Of a stretch of DNA of 64,000 bases, positions 8,187-16,242 are shown one piece after another. Position 1 is the stretch's first letter; the number at the start of each line of letters is the position of its first letter. Below the pieces are notes generated by a model. The model ran no database searches and had not been told where the DNA came from. It saw nothing but the letters and a program-made list of their open reading frames with translations. The stretch spans positions 22,977 to 86,976 of the forward strand of contig DAOUML010000134.1 of NCBI GenBank assembly GCA_034411635.1, given 5' to 3'. This DNA comes from UBA8950 sp034411635. GTDB lineage: Bacteria > Chloroflexota > Anaerolineae > Anaerolineales > Villigracilaceae. The position numbers and the translations under genes were made by a program.

Positions 8187-8750
8187 CTATTCCTCCTCCT
8201 GGATTTTTTCAGAAAGCGCTGCAATAGCGCGCCGGAAGAGGGACTTGGTCGCTTCAAGCGATTGCCCATTCTGACGGGAAATCTCATTAAAGGGCATGTT
8301 GTCTACAAATCGCATGAGGAGAATATCTTGATAACTTTGCGGCAGTTTCGACAACCCGCGTTGCAGGCTTTCGAGATTATCTTGTTTTGCCTGCGTTTCT
8401 CTATGATTTTCATGAATCTCGCGGAAGACATATTCATAATCTTGTTGGTCTGTGCTGTCTGGCTGTTTTGAGCGATGATAATCAGCAATTTTTCGATTGG
8501 TGATTGTGCGAATCCAGGTCCTAAACTTGGCCTGACCGCGAAAATTGCCTAAAGATTTCAGGATCGCAATAAAAATTTCCTGGGTCACATCCTCCACGTC
8601 TGGTTCAGGAATTTTGAACCGAACTCTGGCATATACCGAGGGTAGTAATCGTTCGTAGAGCAAATCAAAGGCTTCTTGGCTTCCCATTTTTGTCAGTTGG
8701 GCTAATTCTTCGTCACTGGACGCGCTTAGACTCATATTTTGGTGTCTCAT
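8187..8750 (-). CDS. ECF-type RNA polymerase sigma factor
   Basis: This 187-residue sigma-70-family protein has region 2 at about 25-95 (DVEDVTQEIFIAILKSLGNF, FRTWIRTITNRKIADYHR) and region 4 at about 130-180 (LSKLPQSYQDILLMRFVDNMPFNEI, helix-turn-helix SLEATKSLFRRAIAAL). There is no region 1.1 or 3, as expected for ECF factors. The start may be ATG 8750 or ATG 8735. It forms an operon with the anti-sigma candidate and lies upstream of the giant lipoprotein. It probably controls an envelope regulon; the CGGAAAT repeats in the 353-bp upstream region may be control sites. Confidence 0.88.
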   Translation of the reverse strand: MRHQNMSLSASSDEELAQLTKMGSQEAFDLLYERLLPSVYARVRFKIPEPDVEDVTQEIFIAILKSLGNFRGQAKFRTWIRTITNRKIADYHRSKQPDSTDQQDYEYVFREIHENHRETQAKQDNLESLQRGLSKLPQSYQDILLMRFVDNMPFNEISRQNGQSLEATKSLFRRAIAALSEKIQEEE

Positions 8751-9103
8751 AGTATTAGTCGTAGTTGGGGGCCAAAAAGGGTTGCAAATTGGACAGCGTG
8801 GGGATTATTTTGCCAAGTTCGTTGAATAACCGCAAGAAGCAACAAGATTATGTTGCTTTCAGAGCGGAAATGCGCAAGATGAGATCGCGCGTTTTCGCTC
8901 TAAAAAAGCGCAATTTTTCACCAGGGCGGAAATATATACGATGAGAGATTACAAATTCAACATAAAAATTATATCTCCAATTCGGAAATAAAGATATAAT
9001 TAGTCGAGTTTTTCTGATATGTTTACGCCATTTTAATCTTAAATTAATGTTTTGCGCGACTAAGTTATTGTCATTTTGTTTTATTCAAACTGGAGGTAAT
9101 ACT
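8751..9103. promoter_or_regulatory. Divergent intergenic region with CGGAAAT-type direct repeats
   Basis: This 353-bp AT-rich region separates the divergent ECF sigma and solute-binding genes. Two 25-bp direct repeats (8861-8885 and 8923-8947, 18 of 25 identical, both with GCGGAAAT and GATGAGA) start 62 bp apart, and a third CGGAAATA lies at 8983-8990. A 15-bp stem with two wobbles (8861-8875 with 8887-8901) overlaps the first repeat. No small gene is evident. The repeats are candidate operators. Confidence 0.4.
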
Positions 9104-9910
9104 ATGTTTCGAAAACTGTTTTCATTGACAGGGATTCTTGTTTTCTCTTTGTTCAGCGCGTTCTTGCTTGTCGCCTGTCAGCCGCCAACGCCAACGCCAC
9201 CGGCTGAAGAACCGCCCCAACCGGCTCCGGCCACAAACACCCCGGCCCCTGTCGAGGAGCCCCAGCCGGAAGATCCCAACGCCTTGCGTGGTGATATTTT
9301 GCTCGATCCTGCCCTGGCAACCGATGAAGATTCGCTCAAGGTTAATTCACTGCTCTATGTTGGGCTTGTGACTCTGGATGAGAGCGGAAACGTGCAGCCA
9401 GCCATTGCCCAATCCTGGGTAATTTCAGATGACCAACTGACCTACACCTTCACGCTGCAAGAAGATGCCGCGTTTAGCGACGGTTCCGCGATTACCCCGG
9501 ATGTTGTTGCCGACAATGTTACCCGCTGGCTTGACCCGGAAAGCCCTCTGCGCGGCACGGGCAATTATGAAAACTGGCTGGCCTTTTTTGAGGGATTTTT
9601 GGGCGAAAAAGATAGTGATGACCGCCCGATTTCTCCGGTGGATGGCGTGAACAAAATTGATTTCAGCACCCTCGTCTTGCACCTCAATCGACCAGTTCCC
9701 GACCTGTTGGTTTATCTGGCCGACCCGGCTTTTGCCATTCTCAAGACCGAATCTTTGCAAGATGGCAGTTATGGCAGCATCAATAGTCGCATTATCGCCA
9801 GCGGCCCTTATCAGGTCTCTTCGTGGACAAACGACAAACTGGTTCTTACCCCTAATCCGTTTTTCTGGGGGGCTGCAGCCCAGGTCGAACTGGAATTTAA
9901 TCTGCGCTGA
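9104..9910 (+). CDS. Half-length ABC transporter substrate-binding lipoprotein, family 5
   Basis: I start at ATG 9104, preceded by GGAGGT; a longer in-frame start at 9047 would spoil the signal peptide. The 268-residue product has a lipobox (LLVAC), a Pro/Thr-rich tether and the N-terminal half of an oligopeptide/dipeptide-binding protein: LKVNSLLYVGLVTLDESG, QSWVISDDQLTYTFTLQ, FSDGSAITPDVVADNV and SGPYQVSSW...TPNPFFWG. Family members are typically ~500 residues with two lobes. Here the gene ends cleanly after domain I and is followed by a strong terminator. No permease or ATPase genes are adjacent. It may be a degraded gene or a genuine one-lobe binding lipoprotein. Confidence 0.75.
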   Translation: MFRKLFSLTGILVFSLFSAFLLVACQPPTPTPPAEEPPQPAPATNTPAPVEEPQPEDPNALRGDILLDPALATDEDSLKVNSLLYVGLVTLDESGNVQPAIAQSWVISDDQLTYTFTLQEDAAFSDGSAITPDVVADNVTRWLDPESPLRGTGNYENWLAFFEGFLGEKDSDDRPISPVDGVNKIDFSTLVLHLNRPVPDLLVYLADPAFAILKTESLQDGSYGSINSRIIASGPYQVSSWTNDKLVLTPNPFFWGAAAQVELEFNLR

Positions 9911-9924
9911 TTGAAATTCTTATC

Positions 9925-9968
9925 AGAATCAAAACGGGCTGTCAGAGTAGACAGCCCGTTTTGATTCT
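9925..9968. terminator. Bidirectional terminator between convergent genes
   Basis: A 19-bp perfect stem (9925-9943 with 9950-9968), 6-base loop, with A and T runs on the two arms, sits between convergent stops at 9910 and 9980. Confidence 0.85.
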
Positions 9969-9979
9969 GGAAGTATCGG

Positions 9980-11209
9980 TTACGGCACCCAAATCGGCTC
10001 AATCGCATTTTCACCGGGCTGGGAAATTTGCGCCACGATGTTTCCGGTCAAATCTGCGACATAGACGACGGATTCATTGTTCGTATTTCGGCTCTGGAAG
10101 GTAATATACAGACCATCTGGCGACCAGGATGGGTACACGCCGGGCAAATCATTTGCCACCAGCGGGCGGGCTTCGCTGCCATCGGACTTTATCAGCATCA
10201 GAATTTCATTGCCGATTTTCCCTTTGGTGTAAACCAGATATTGTCCATCGGGCGACCAGACCGGGTAATCATCCTGAGCGTTATTATTGGTCAGGCGGCG
10301 CGGGTCGCTGCCATCGGCGCGGGAGATATAAATCTCAGGGTTGCCATCACGCCGGGAAGAGAAGGCAATCGTTCCCCCGTCTGGTGACCATGAGGGGCTG
10401 GTGTTTACCGAATTGTTATCAGTGAGTTGGACAATGTTTTCGTTACCAATTTCAGCGCGGTAGATGTTGGCATTGCTGCCTTCACCACGATTGGAGACAA
10501 AGAGCAGCGAGCGACCATCTGGGGACCAGGTTGGGCGGCTATCGCCGGCAGGGTGGGTGGTTAGCCGAATTTCGGTCAGGGTTTGAATATCGACGGCGTA
10601 GATTTCAAAGTTGCCATCACGGTATGATTCAAATGTCACCAGGCTACCATCGGTTGACCAACTGGGCCAACCATCTTTGGCGGGAGAATTACTTAAGCGT
10701 GTAACCACTCTTGTGTTGATGTTGACCATATAGATATCAGAAACACCGTTGTTGACACCGGCATAGGCCACATGTTGACCATCTGGTGAGAGTACCGGGG
10801 TATCTTTGAGTGTTCCGTCGTTGGTCAGGGCAATTGGTTGGCTGTTTCCGTTGGCATCGGCCAGCATGATTTCGCTTTTTCCGCCCTGATTTTTGCTGAT
10901 GTAGATGATTTTTCCGCTTGGGCCGGTTTCTTGCGGGGTAACAATTTCAGGCTCGGCGGTAACGATGATTGCCGGCTCCTCGCTGACGGCGTTTTCTGGC
11001 TCAGGGGTGGTGCTTGGGTTCTGGGTGGAATCGCCTTCAGCCACGATGGTTTCTTGCGCGCCTGCGCCGCCCAGCAGATCTTCGCCTGTGATCCCCTCAT
11101 CTGCCAACGCCGTGCCATTTGCGCAACCCGATGCCAGCAGTAAGATGGCAACCAGGGCAAACAGGAAGAAGGGTAAATTTTTCTTGGGGATGAATGAATT
11201 GGTTTTCAT
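9980..11209 (-). CDS. PD40/TolB-like beta-propeller lipoprotein
   Basis: The ATG at 11209 (GAGG 6 nt upstream) gives 409 residues with a clear lipoprotein signal (FALVAILLLASGC). A Thr/Pro/Glu-rich tether is followed by six to seven PD40 blades (LSPDGQHVAYAG, WSTDGSLVTFES, WSPDGRSLLFVSN, WSPDGGTIAFSS, WSPDGQYLVYTKG, WSPDGLYITFQS), enough for a closed propeller of the TolB N-terminal type. No TolB N-terminal domain or Tol-Pal genes are nearby, so it is better called a surface propeller protein. It resembles the C-terminal propeller of the 1417-residue lipoprotein; both may belong to one envelope regulon. Confidence 0.85.
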   Translation of the reverse strand: MKTNSFIPKKNLPFFLFALVAILLLASGCANGTALADEGITGEDLLGGAGAQETIVAEGDSTQNPSTTPEPENAVSEEPAIIVTAEPEIVTPQETGPSGKIIYISKNQGGKSEIMLADANGNSQPIALTNDGTLKDTPVLSPDGQHVAYAGVNNGVSDIYMVNINTRVVTRLSNSPAKDGWPSWSTDGSLVTFESYRDGNFEIYAVDIQTLTEIRLTTHPAGDSRPTWSPDGRSLLFVSNRGEGSNANIYRAEIGNENIVQLTDNNSVNTSPSWSPDGGTIAFSSRRDGNPEIYISRADGSDPRRLTNNNAQDDYPVWSPDGQYLVYTKGKIGNEILMLIKSDGSEARPLVANDLPGVYPSWSPDGLYITFQSRNTNNESVVYVADLTGNIVAQISQPGENAIEPIWVP

Positions 11210-11321
11210 AATGCCTCGCAATGCTTTTATATTATTCTATACCGTTAGTCGAGCGAGAGATTATGAAAGGGTTATTCCTAACAGCACTGTAAACCAGGGG
11301 GTATTTTAAGGTTCTGTTTGG

Positions 11322-11353
11322 GCCGTCACCTTTCATTTTTGAAAGGTGACGGC
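11322..11353. terminator. Hairpin in the gap upstream of the PD40 lipoprotein gene
   Basis: A perfect 13-bp stem (11322-11334 with 11341-11353) with a T-rich 6-base loop. It has no clear T tract and may be a backup terminator or RNA stabiliser. Confidence 0.5.
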
Positions 11354-11361
11354 GATTATTG

Positions 11362-11411
11362 ACCTAAAAAAAAACAGGCTGAAAACCTTTCTGCCGGTTT
11401 TTTCAGCCTGT
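11362..11411 (-). terminator. Rho-independent terminator of the signalling island
   Basis: A 12-bp stem (11374-11385 with 11400-11411) is followed on the minus strand by a run of eight to nine T, just past the stop of the cNMP-binding gene at 11435. Confidence 0.8.
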
Positions 11412-11434
11412 CATGCGAAGGTATTTTTGATCCA

Positions 11435-12151
11435 TCAATCGTCTTCTTCGCGCATGGCGCGTAATTGGGCTTTCAGGTCTTTGAAATACTCGCTTTGGGT
11501 GATTTCGCTGGCTTTTTCGCGGCGTTGTTTTTCATCAATCTGAATGCGCAGTTCGGCGACTTCTTGTTTCAGTTTTTCTTCGCGTTCGCGCACTTGCCCG
11601 GCCATGCGCACGAATTCGGCAGCCAGGGCTGAAAGGGAGGTATCTTCAACATCGCCAGGGGTTTTTATCGCTTCGTAGTTTCCTTCGCTCAGGCGTTGCA
11701 CCCACTGCCTGATTTCGCCGATGAAATCGGTGGTGTAGCGGATACGCCCACTCAGGCCGCTCATAACGCTGGTGGCGACTTCTGGTTGGCTGGCGAGCAA
11801 GGCGCGGAAGTTTTCCAGGCTTAGGGCGGCAATCAGGCTGTCGCTTTCAGCGCGGGCGCTGGCCGAGCGCGGCAAGTGATCAATTAAGGCCATTTCGCCT
11901 AAAATATCGCCGGCTTTGAAGATGCGCAGGGCCTGGCCTGCTTCGGGGCGAGCCGGATCGGGCATGTAGATGGCAATTTGGCCTTCGCGCACCAGAATCA
12001 TTTCTTCGCCGGGGTCGCCCAGGTTAAAAAGTATTTGGCCGGCGGGCAGGGAGCGGGTTTTGAACCGCCCGGCCAGGGTTTCGGCTTCGGCGGGGGGCAG
12101 GCTTTTGAATATTTGCGTTTTTTGTAAAATATCAGTCAGGTCGCTCATCAT
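11435..12151 (-). CDS. cNMP-binding domain protein with C-terminal coiled coil
   Basis: The 238-residue protein has a cyclic-nucleotide-binding domain at about 10-130; its phosphate-binding cassette GEMALIDHLPRSAS (85-98) holds the Glu and Arg that contact cNMP. There is no CRP-type helix-turn-helix. Instead a helix-rich region (EIRQWVQRLSEGNYE, a HAMP-like turn) leads into a coiled coil (REREEKLKQEVAELRIQIDE) ending SEYFKDLKAQLRAMREEDD. The gene overlaps the cyclase stop by 4 nt (ATGA), so enzyme and receptor are translationally coupled. It probably senses cAMP or cGMP made by that cyclase and acts by protein contacts. Its tail matches the fragment at 2-310. Confidence 0.8.
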   Translation of the reverse strand: MMSDLTDILQKTQIFKSLPPAEAETLAGRFKTRSLPAGQILFNLGDPGEEMILVREGQIAIYMPDPARPEAGQALRIFKAGDILGEMALIDHLPRSASARAESDSLIAALSLENFRALLASQPEVATSVMSGLSGRIRYTTDFIGEIRQWVQRLSEGNYEAIKTPGDVEDTSLSALAAEFVRMAGQVREREEKLKQEVAELRIQIDEKQRREKASEITQSEYFKDLKAQLRAMREEDD

Positions 12152-15100
12152 TCTGTCCAGTTAAAGATTGGAAGTAGCAATTCAATGTAGGCGAGGTCTT
12201 CAAAGGGTTCCCAGTGCCAGGCTTCCCAGGGGCCTGATTGACCTTTTTTGATGCGCGCCAGAGCATTTTGGACGAGGGCGCGCGGGCCGGTTTGCAGTGC
12301 CGGGGCCGACTTTGCGAGTTGGTCGAGCGATTCTTCGAGCAGAGTCAGGCTGGCGTGGGTGTCTGCGTTTGCAAGCCAGGTCAGTTCGGCGTGGCGGTAG
12401 GCGCACAGGGCCAGGCCGGGGGCGGTTGGGGCGTTTTTCCAGATGGTTTTGGCTTGTTGGTATTGTTCGTTTGCCGATTGGAAGTTTCCGGTTTGCAGAT
12501 GGCTGTCTCCCAGGCGGATGAGGGCCAGGGAGACGCAATCGGTGAGGCTGAGGACCTGGTACAAGGGGATGGCCGCCGTCCACTGCGCCGACAGGTCATC
12601 GAGCAGGGCGCGGGCGCGGACCTGTGAGTCGTTTACCGTGTTGGGCAGCGATGCGCGGGCTGTGGCAGCCAGGTCGGCGGGGTTTTCTCCGGCGCGCCAG
12701 GCGAGCCAGGCTTGCAGGGTGCGGCATTGCCAGGCGTTTGCGTTTTGGGCATGTTTTTCGAGGAAGGTGGTTAGTTGTTGGCTGGCTTTGGCGGTTTTGC
12801 CCTGCGAGGGCCAGGCCAGGGCGAGGGTTGCGGTGAGCCGGGCGGCGAGGTTGGGGGGCAGGGTTTCTAGCGGGGCGACGGAAAGGGCCGCTTCGCAGGC
12901 TGCTGCGGCGGCGGGTAAATCGCCGGTTTGCAGCGCCAGGGTTGCCAGGCCGGTATGGGCCAGGGCTTTTTGTAAGCCGATTTGCGGGTTGAGGTCGGCC
13001 TGGGGGGGAATTCGTTCGAGAATCGCGAGTGAGCGGCTGAGGAGCGGTTCGCGTCCACCTTGTTCGGGTGGAATTAGCCCGGCGGCAGTGTTCAGTTGTT
13101 GCGCGGCCTCAAGCCATTGTTCCGACATTTCATAATGATGGGCCAGCCTTTCGGCGGTGCTGCGCTGGGGTTTTATGTCGCTTGAAGCATCGAGGAAGGC
13201 GCCGATTTTATCGCGCAGTTGACGCCGGGCCGAGCGGTTTTTGATGTGTTCGGCCATGAGGGCGTGCAGTTCGCGGCGGCGTTTGAAGGGCAGGCTGGCG
13301 TAGAGGATATCGCGGAAGATGGTTTGTTCGAAGGTGTAGCGTGGGTCTATGCCGGCTTCGTTGAGTTCTATCAGTCGCGATTGTGACAGGCTGCGCAGGT
13401 AGCCGGTGAGGGAGATGGGGTCGAGCGCGTCTTGCAGCAGGGATTCTACGTCGCTGCGCCGAAATTCGACGCCGACCACCGAGGCCAGGCGGGCGATTTC
13501 GCGCTGGGCTTCGGGCAGGCTTTCGAGGCTGCTTAGCACCAGTTTTTGGAGGATGTCGGAGGCTTGCAGGATGTTTTTGAGGCTGGTTTGGTCGATGCCC
13601 TGGGTGCGTTTAATCCAGCGGCTGATTTCTTCGACGAAGAGCGGGCTGCCGTTGCTTTGTTCGTGGATGATGTCGGTGAGGCCTTCGGTGAGGATGGCGG
13701 CGGCCATGGCGCTGGTTTCTGCGCGGCTGAAGGGGGCCAGTTCGATGGTGGGGATGTCTTGGGGCAGGCCTTCGCGTGGACGCCCGGCCAGCATGAAGAT
13801 GACGGGCTGGTTGGCGAGTGATTGGCTGAGGGCGAGCAGGGTTTGGCGCGAGGTTTCGTCCATCCAGTGAACGTCTTCAAAGAAAATCAGCAGGGGAGCC
13901 GATTTTGAGAGCATTTTCAGCGCGGTTGCCAGGGCAGATTGCTGGCGGGCGCTCTGGCGGTTGGGCAGGGGGGTGGTTTCGCTGGCGGCGCTGGCTTTGA
14001 AATCGTCCAGTTGTTCGAGAATATCGAGGTTGGTGGATTGGCGGCTGGCGCGGCCTCGTTTGATTATTCTGAGCAGATCGTCGCCGCCCGTCAGGGTTTT
14101 ATCTCGTTTTTCGAGTTGGGCCTGGCGCAGGTCGAGCAGGTCGGTTAGGAGGGCGTGGTCTTCTGGGGGCAGGTTGAGGGCTGTGGTGAGGCGTTCCAGT
14201 TTTTCGGCTTGAATGAGCGGGTGGTCGAGTGGGGTGATGCCGGCCAGGGCGCGCGCCAGCCCGATCCAACAGGCGTTGGGTTGTTCGCTTTGGTAGGAAT
14301 GGCATTGGTAGGATTGCACTTGCCAGCCGGTGGCGAGGGCCTGGCGGGCGAGGGTATCGGCCAGGTGGCTTTTGCCAATGCCGGGGGCGCCGGTGAGGTA
14401 GAGCAGGCTGCCCTGATTGTGGTGGGCGCGGGCGAAGATTTCGGTGGCTTTGGTTAGTTCGGCGGCGCGTCCTATCAGGGGCGGGCGGGCATGAATGCGG
14501 CTGAGAAGGGTGTCTTCGCGTGGGCCGTCAATCTGAAAGATGGGAATTGGGTTTTTCTTGCCCTTGACGCGCACCGGCGGCAGGTTGCGGCTGACGTAAT
14601 AGGTATTGACGCGCTCCAGAACTCTTTCGCTGACCAGAATTTGCCCCGGTTCGGCGACGCTCATCAGGCGCGCGGCCAGGTTGACTTCATCACCCATGAC
14701 GGTGTACTCGCGGCGGGTGGAAGAACCAGCCTGCCCGGCGAAGGTTTCGCCGAGGGTGATGCCGATTCGGTGCTGGATGAGCGGTTCAGAGAATTCGGCC
14801 GGCAGGTGGCGGGTCAGTTTTTGGGTCCAGCGGCGGTTGAGGTCTTGCAGGGCGGTGTTCATTGCCAGGGCGGCGCTGATGGCGCGTTGGGGGTCGTCTT
14901 CGTGGGCGGTGGGCGCGCCGAACAGGGCGAGTAGTTTTGTGCCTTTGCTGTAAGGGTCGATGCGGCTGACGATGCCGCCAAAGCGGCTGATGGCTTCGTT
15001 CATCTCGCTAAAGTAGGCGCTTAACAGGCCGGTGACGCGTTGCGCGCCTTCTGCCCCCCACATTTTGAGCAAAGTTTCTGGCCCAAGGAAGTTGCAAAAC

Positions 15101-16239
15101 ATGACCACCGTTGGGCGATATTCGCTGCTGACCTGGCGCTGGGAGGCGTGTGAGATGATGCGGTCGAGCAATTCGCTGGCGAGGTAGGGGGCCAGGGCTT
15201 GAATTTTGGTGAGGCTGGCGTGGATTTCGGCGCTCAGGTCTTCTATGCTGGCATCCCAGGGGATGGCGATTCGGGCGCGGCGTTTTTCGGGGCGAATCTC
15301 GAAGGTGTCGAGGTCTACTTCGGGGCCGGGAGTCAGGCGGAAGAAGCCGGGTTTGACTTCGAGCAGGCTGTATTCGGCGCGCAGGATTTCGGCGGCTTGC
15401 TGATTCATGACCAGCAGCCCCGAAGCGGAGTTGCCTTCGGCTTGCATGGTTTGGGCGACGGTTTCGCCAATGAGGGCGTATTCCATGCGTTTGGGCGCGC
15501 CGATGCTGGCGGCCAGGAAGTGGCCCGCCGCCATGCCGAGTTTCATGGAGAGTGAAACCGGCCCCAGTGGGGTGGCGATGTTTTTGAAATCGCTCATGGC
15601 GCGCAACATGCGCAGCCCGGCGCGGGCGGCCCAGCGGGCGTGGTCGCCGTTTTCTTGTTCGGGGAAGTAAATGAGGGTGGCGTCGCCGGCGAATTTGAGC
15701 AAAATGCCATTCGACCAGGCGATGATGTCGATCATGGCTGTGAAGTAGCGGTTGATGAAGCCGGTTAAGTGCTCGGCGCCTTCAGGGCCGAGCGCGGCCA
15801 GCCGTTCTGAAAGGGCGGTGAATCCGCTGACATCTGAGAAGAGCAGGCAGCCGCGCAACATTACGCCATCGACCAGGCCGGGTATGGGGCGGGCCATTTT
15901 TTCTTGCGCGAGGTTGGCGGGCAGGTAGGTGGCGATGGTGTAGAGCAGGGAATTGAGCCGCTCGAGGGTGTTGAGGTAAATGCCGCTGCGCGGCGAATCT
16001 TCGCTTAATTTGCGCCACAGGTCGGGGGGCAGGTAGGTTTGCAGTTCGGCGGAAAGGCGTGGTTTGCTTTCGGCGTGGGTGGGGATTGCGGCGGCGAGAG
16101 GGCGGAGGTTTTCAAGGGGGCTGGTTTCGGCGCCGGCCAGGGCGCGCAAAGAGTCAACTTTCTTTTCTTCGAGAGAATCGAAGAGGGCCGAAAGGTTGGG
16201 ACGCTGGCGCGGGGTGTTGGGTTGGGGTGCTTCGGGCAT
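12148..16239 (-). CDS. Tandem class III nucleotidyl cyclase with ATPase and TPR domains, soluble adenylyl cyclase-like
   Basis: In 1363 residues: N-terminal extension, cyclase domain C1 (~128-305), cyclase domain C2 (~374-570), AAA/STAND ATPase (~588-900; Walker A GAPGIGKS 617-624, Walker B LIFFEDVHWMD) and a C-terminal TPR-like half. C1 keeps both metal Asp (FSDVSGF Asp136; LKFAGD Asp186, with Lys182) but lacks the Asn/Arg pair (GETVAQTMQ). C2 has lost both Asp (FCNFLG Asn383; SKGTK Thr434) but keeps MGDEVNLAAR (Asn520, Arg524). The halves complement each other, as in animal adenylyl cyclases; layout and motifs (LKFAGDA, EYTV-G-VNLAAR) match soluble AC (ADCY10). It probably makes cAMP, cytoplasmically. 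It is followed by a cNMP receptor gene. Confidence 0.88.
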   Translation of the reverse strand: MPEAPQPNTPRQRPNLSALFDSLEEKKVDSLRALAGAETSPLENLRPLAAAIPTHAESKPRLSAELQTYLPPDLWRKLSEDSPRSGIYLNTLERLNSLLYTIATYLPANLAQEKMARPIPGLVDGVMLRGCLLFSDVSGFTALSERLAALGPEGAEHLTGFINRYFTAMIDIIAWSNGILLKFAGDATLIYFPEQENGDHARWAARAGLRMLRAMSDFKNIATPLGPVSLSMKLGMAAGHFLAASIGAPKRMEYALIGETVAQTMQAEGNSASGLLVMNQQAAEILRAEYSLLEVKPGFFRLTPGPEVDLDTFEIRPEKRRARIAIPWDASIEDLSAEIHASLTKIQALAPYLASELLDRIISHASQRQVSSEYRPTVVMFCNFLGPETLLKMWGAEGAQRVTGLLSAYFSEMNEAISRFGGIVSRIDPYSKGTKLLALFGAPTAHEDDPQRAISAALAMNTALQDLNRRWTQKLTRHLPAEFSEPLIQHRIGITLGETFAGQAGSSTRREYTVMGDEVNLAARLMSVAEPGQILVSERVLERVNTYYVSRNLPPVRVKGKKNPIPIFQIDGPREDTLLSRIHARPPLIGRAAELTKATEIFARAHHNQGSLLYLTGAPGIGKSHLADTLARQALATGWQVQSYQCHSYQSEQPNACWIGLARALAGITPLDHPLIQAEKLERLTTALNLPPEDHALLTDLLDLRQAQLEKRDKTLTGGDDLLRIIKRGRASRQSTNLDILEQLDDFKASAASETTPLPNRQSARQQSALATALKMLSKSAPLLIFFEDVHWMDETSRQTLLALSQSLANQPVIFMLAGRPREGLPQDIPTIELAPFSRAETSAMAAAILTEGLTDIIHEQSNGSPLFVEEISRWIKRTQGIDQTSLKNILQASDILQKLVLSSLESLPEAQREIARLASVVGVEFRRSDVESLLQDALDPISLTGYLRSLSQSRLIELNEAGIDPRYTFEQTIFRDILYASLPFKRRRELHALMAEHIKNRSARRQLRDKIGAFLDASSDIKPQRSTAERLAHHYEMSEQWLEAAQQLNTAAGLIPPEQGGREPLLSRSLAILERIPPQADLNPQIGLQKALAHTGLATLALQTGDLPAAAAACEAALSVAPLETLPPNLAARLTATLALAWPSQGKTAKASQQLTTFLEKHAQNANAWQCRTLQAWLAWRAGENPADLAATARASLPNTVNDSQVRARALLDDLSAQWTAAIPLYQVLSLTDCVSLALIRLGDSHLQTGNFQSANEQYQQAKTIWKNAPTAPGLALCAYRHAELTWLANADTHASLTLLEESLDQLAKSAPALQTGPRALVQNALARIKKGQSGPWEAWHWEPFEDLAYIELLLPIFNWTE

Positions 16240-16242
16240 GGG

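Noticed and set aside
9908..9910. The TGA ending the half-length solute-binding gene as a second selenocysteine codon
   Set aside because: A transcription terminator starts 15 nt downstream and there is no continuing family sequence in frame.
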